Origin: Leptofilum sp041748655
GTDB taxonomy: Bacteria; Chloroflexota; Anaerolineae; Promineifilales; Promineifilaceae
Reading direction: 5' to 3'
Length of the DNA stretch: 64,000 nucleotides
Assembly (NCBI GenBank): GCA_041748655.1
Contig: JBGTCV010000057.1
Coordinates: forward strand, 1-64,000
Position numbers and translations under genes: made by a program
The notes under the pieces: model-generated
What the model saw: the letters and a program-made list of their open reading frames with translations, nothing else
Databases searched by the model: none
What the model was told of the DNA's origin: nothing
Part shown: one piece after another, positions 63,801 through 64,000 of the stretch
Layout of the letters: each line of letters begins with the position of its first letter
Position numbering within the stretch: position 1 is the stretch's first letter

Positions 63801-64000
63801 CTGGAAGATGCTGCCCAGGCTGAGCAGTACAGCCAGGAAGCCGTTACGCTGGCCAGCAAAATTGGCAGCCAATTTTTACGTGCTCTGGCGTTAAAAGATC
63901 GTGGTTTTTTGCTGCTCAATCAGCAAAAGTGGGCTGAGGCAGAAGAAGCGTACCAGGCGTCGCTGGAACCTCTGGCACACACAGACCAGGCGCTGGAATC
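60840..64000 (+). CDS. Ser/Thr kinase - AAA ATPase - TPR regulator (cut by window end)
   Basis: One open frame continues through base 64000. Residues 1-270: kinase with Gly-loop GEGGMGVVF (near 31), Lys in FKRV (near 57), HRDLKPAN (HRD 155-157), DFG and APEVW. Residues about 300-650: STAND/AAA-type ATPase with Walker A GESGVGKTRLL (near 335) and ILLILEDLQWAE Walker B. From about residue 690 on: TPR helices (ALAYDTGQLEMANQYYAQSL...; AALDYYDRA). Such fusions (AfsR/PknK-like) are signal-integration regulators of Chloroflexota and others. Start ATG 60840 or, equally, 60846. C-terminus outside the window. Confidence 0.9.
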   Translation, partial: MNMKSLADLQPNPEAAPPTVNGRYIIHEKIGEGGMGVVFRATDRLAEHVLAFKRVIVPTWHYQVDGDTEGEIAEALRLALAHEFETLASLRHPNIISVLDYGFDEERRPYFTMDYLMGAKNILAAGVDLDELGKVNLLQQMLQALAYLHRRGILHRDLKPANVLVTDRTVRILDFGLATTQKSAMQAAGSIPYIAPEVWDEQPHTEAADLYAVGVMAFELFAGRHPFDINSHRFIDQVLDEAPDLNLLKASPAITAVIAILIEKVQETRFPSAEACIAAFSQAVGQPIPAESIAIRESYLQAATFVGRTAEKGLLLNALEAAQQGRGSAWLVSGESGVGKTRLLDEIGTQALVQGALVLRGQGVEDVGGTPLQLWQDVLRRLVLTAPLDDLAVGVLQALIPDIGRLLQRTVPPVPELEAPAAQQRLLSTITNLFSNQTQWILLILEDLQWAESGLEILRQLTRLVTGLPLLIIGSYRNDEQSTLTAQLPLMQELPLNRLSPDEIAELSASMLGRVGENREVLSLLQRETEGNAFFLVEVVRALAEEAGRLSAIGQRPLPQQLFPQGIQTIVQRRLARIPDSAVPLLVGTAVAGRQLDLNLLPWLATTSHTTLPLETWLATCADTAVLELFNGNWRFAHDKLRAGILDTINRTDQIKWHRTIAQLIEQVYPQKPEQAATLVYHWYEAGNDEKERQYAGLAGEYAQQQFLNDAALDYYDRAVALTPAEDSLAQFELHLAREQIFHFQGKREEQQAALAMLGEIALNLIAQQNIDKRAEVALRLANYAGATGDYPTSLAAADKALNAAQESGDKQNEAASYLAAGRTRLRQGSYEEAQDNLQKSLQAARAYGFTNLEADSLRLLGVLAYDTGQLEMANQYYAQSLPLYEALKDRQGESTVYNNISLVAISQGNMEQALVSLEKALQIDETIGDREGRARILTNLSSLYMDMGNYAMSETYSKAALDLCREIDVPFGECFNLINLSLTAYFLEDAAQAEQYSQEAVTLASKIGSQFLRALALKDRGFLLLNQQKWAEAEEAYQASLEPLAHTDQALE

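Overview
The window looks like a chromosomal stretch of a Chloroflexota bacterium of the Anaerolineae/Ardenticatenia type. This is an inference from gene content: caspase, effector-associated and nSTAND proteins, NBR1-like Ig repeats, secreted proteins ending in a hydrophobic FLP-type tail, and a kinase-ATPase-TPR regulator. A 10-base palindrome, AACGGCCGTT, occurs at least 18 times. It is dense in the first 15 kb and the last 6 kb and almost absent from 28 to 57 kb, so it separates native DNA from acquired DNA.

Layout. 1-4.6 kb: end of a truncated tyrosine recombinase, a secreted DUF3131-type glycosidase and a GH94 phosphorylase. 4.6-16.9 kb: a minus-strand array of eight genes with short gaps: a truncated propeller membrane protein, two paralogous Cys-pair lipoproteins, a 1055-residue NBR1/glycosidase/C39 protein, a CBM-like protein, a small C39-like protein, a caspase-like protease, an effector-associated-domain protein and a deleted nSTAND ATPase. 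The last three share a glycine/aspartate repeat module, which suggests a caspase-based conflict or cell-death system joined to surface proteins. 16.9-20.6 kb: an IS3-family element lies between a beheaded gene and a curtailed hsdS next to hsdM; this looks like an IS-mediated deletion.

20.6-33.6 kb: accessory genes (dodecin, HTH protein, candidate sRNA, cassette-like membrane gene, radC, toxin-antitoxin pair, IS4-like element). Several small unknown proteins here share an MxERxP start and promoters consistent with leaderless mRNAs. 33.8-44.7 kb: a conjugation/replication remnant (coupling ATPase, replication-relaxation protein, PUR-alpha-like protein), two large DNA segments rich in perfect hairpins (34.25-34.68 and 44.17-44.60 kb), and a GC-rich two-gene module of unknown function. 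45-57.6 kb: a second plasmid- or ICE-like module with a ParA operon and centromere-like repeats, a VWA/M23/dockerin surface protein, a SprT-like protease, DUF2958, a second coupling ATPase with its replication-relaxation-like partner, and HNH protein, ending near tRNA-Gln.

57.6-64 kb: core genome. tRNA-Gln(TTG), recR, ybaB and dnaX lie on the minus strand; divergently, a Ser/Thr kinase-ATPase-TPR regulator runs off the end of the window. No rRNA genes and no CRISPR array were seen.
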